A stretch of DNA of 47,030 nucleotides, taken from NCBI GenBank assembly GCA_016710275.1, contig JADJXS010000005.1, positions 1-47,030 of the forward strand, in the 5' to 3' direction. The notes under the pieces were generated by a model that was given only the letters and a program-made list of their open reading frames with translations, made no database searches and was not told the origin of the DNA. Source of the stretch: Phycisphaerales bacterium (GTDB taxonomy: Bacteria > Planctomycetota > Phycisphaerae > UBA1845 > Fen-1342). The translations under genes and the position numbers were made by a program. This document shows, one piece after another, positions 47,002 through 47,030 of the stretch (position 1 is its first letter; each line of letters begins with the position of its first letter).

Positions 47002-47030
47002 CGGTCCCGTTAGGTAAGTAAGCTGTTTTT

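Overview
The window looks like the nearly complete genome of a temperate tailed phage (siphovirus-like, lambda/HK97 module order) of a planctomycete. It could be an excised or circular form, or a prophage with no host flank. Evidence for the host is the plus-strand gene at 20302-21300, which has the N-terminal zinc ribbon followed by one membrane helix that is common in planctomycete proteins. The tail protein at 24288-25880 adds the ACC/GCC cysteine repeats seen in secreted planctomycete proteins, and the DNA is GC-rich. Nearly all genes are on the minus strand, many joined by ATGA start/stop overlaps. No database search was possible, so family names rest on motifs and gene order.

Layout, read in the direction of transcription (right to left). 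47.0-38.1 kb, packaging and head: small and large terminase, a zinc-ribbon protein, a gpW-like joiner, portal, a protease/major-capsid fusion, a DUF2190-like cement protein and head-tail joiners. 38.1-22.5 kb, tail: a completion protein, a block of likely cargo genes (a secreted 571-aa protein, a beta-propeller-like protein, fibre/baseplate-like proteins), the major tail protein, tail chaperones with a probable -1 frameshift on an A9 run, a short tape measure, baseplate/hub proteins, a cysteine-rich adhesin-like protein, a secreted lectin-fold-like protein and a zinc-finger/methyltransferase-like protein. 22.2-18.5 kb, lysogeny: ribbon-helix-helix protein, thermonuclease-like protein, an attP-like tRNA 3' fragment, two plus-strand planctomycete-type zinc-ribbon membrane proteins and a tyrosine integrase. 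18.1-14.9 kb: small genes, several cysteine-rich, ending with csrA.

14.9-5.6 kb, replication and DNA handling: a putative initiator with an origin-like repeat cluster inside its gene, a giant repeat protein (34 copies of a 57-bp unit), a HerA-like ATPase, a ParB-like protein with RanBP2-type zinc fingers, and a second canonical ParB-like protein. 5.6-1 kb: small unknown genes behind a strong consensus promoter, then a possible lysis/secretion region with a permuted NlpC/P60-like (YiiX-type) hydrolase, a secreted trypsin-like protease with a collagen tail, small proteins and, running off the left edge, a holin-like protein.

The most notable items are: (i) the repeat protein, whose array holds a 1-bp deletion and a 1-bp insertion that cancel, enclosing about five out-of-frame repeats, and which is coupled to a HerA ATPase in a possible undescribed LRR-HerA-ParB module; (ii) an origin-like cluster with a perfect 34-bp palindrome; (iii) an A9 slippery site whose -1 frame continues to within 7 bp of the tape-measure start; (iv) a strong internal ribosome binding site in the protease/capsid fusion; (v) the trypsin-collagen protein; and (vi) at least 15 tracts of degenerate heptamer repeats in gaps and at gene ends.
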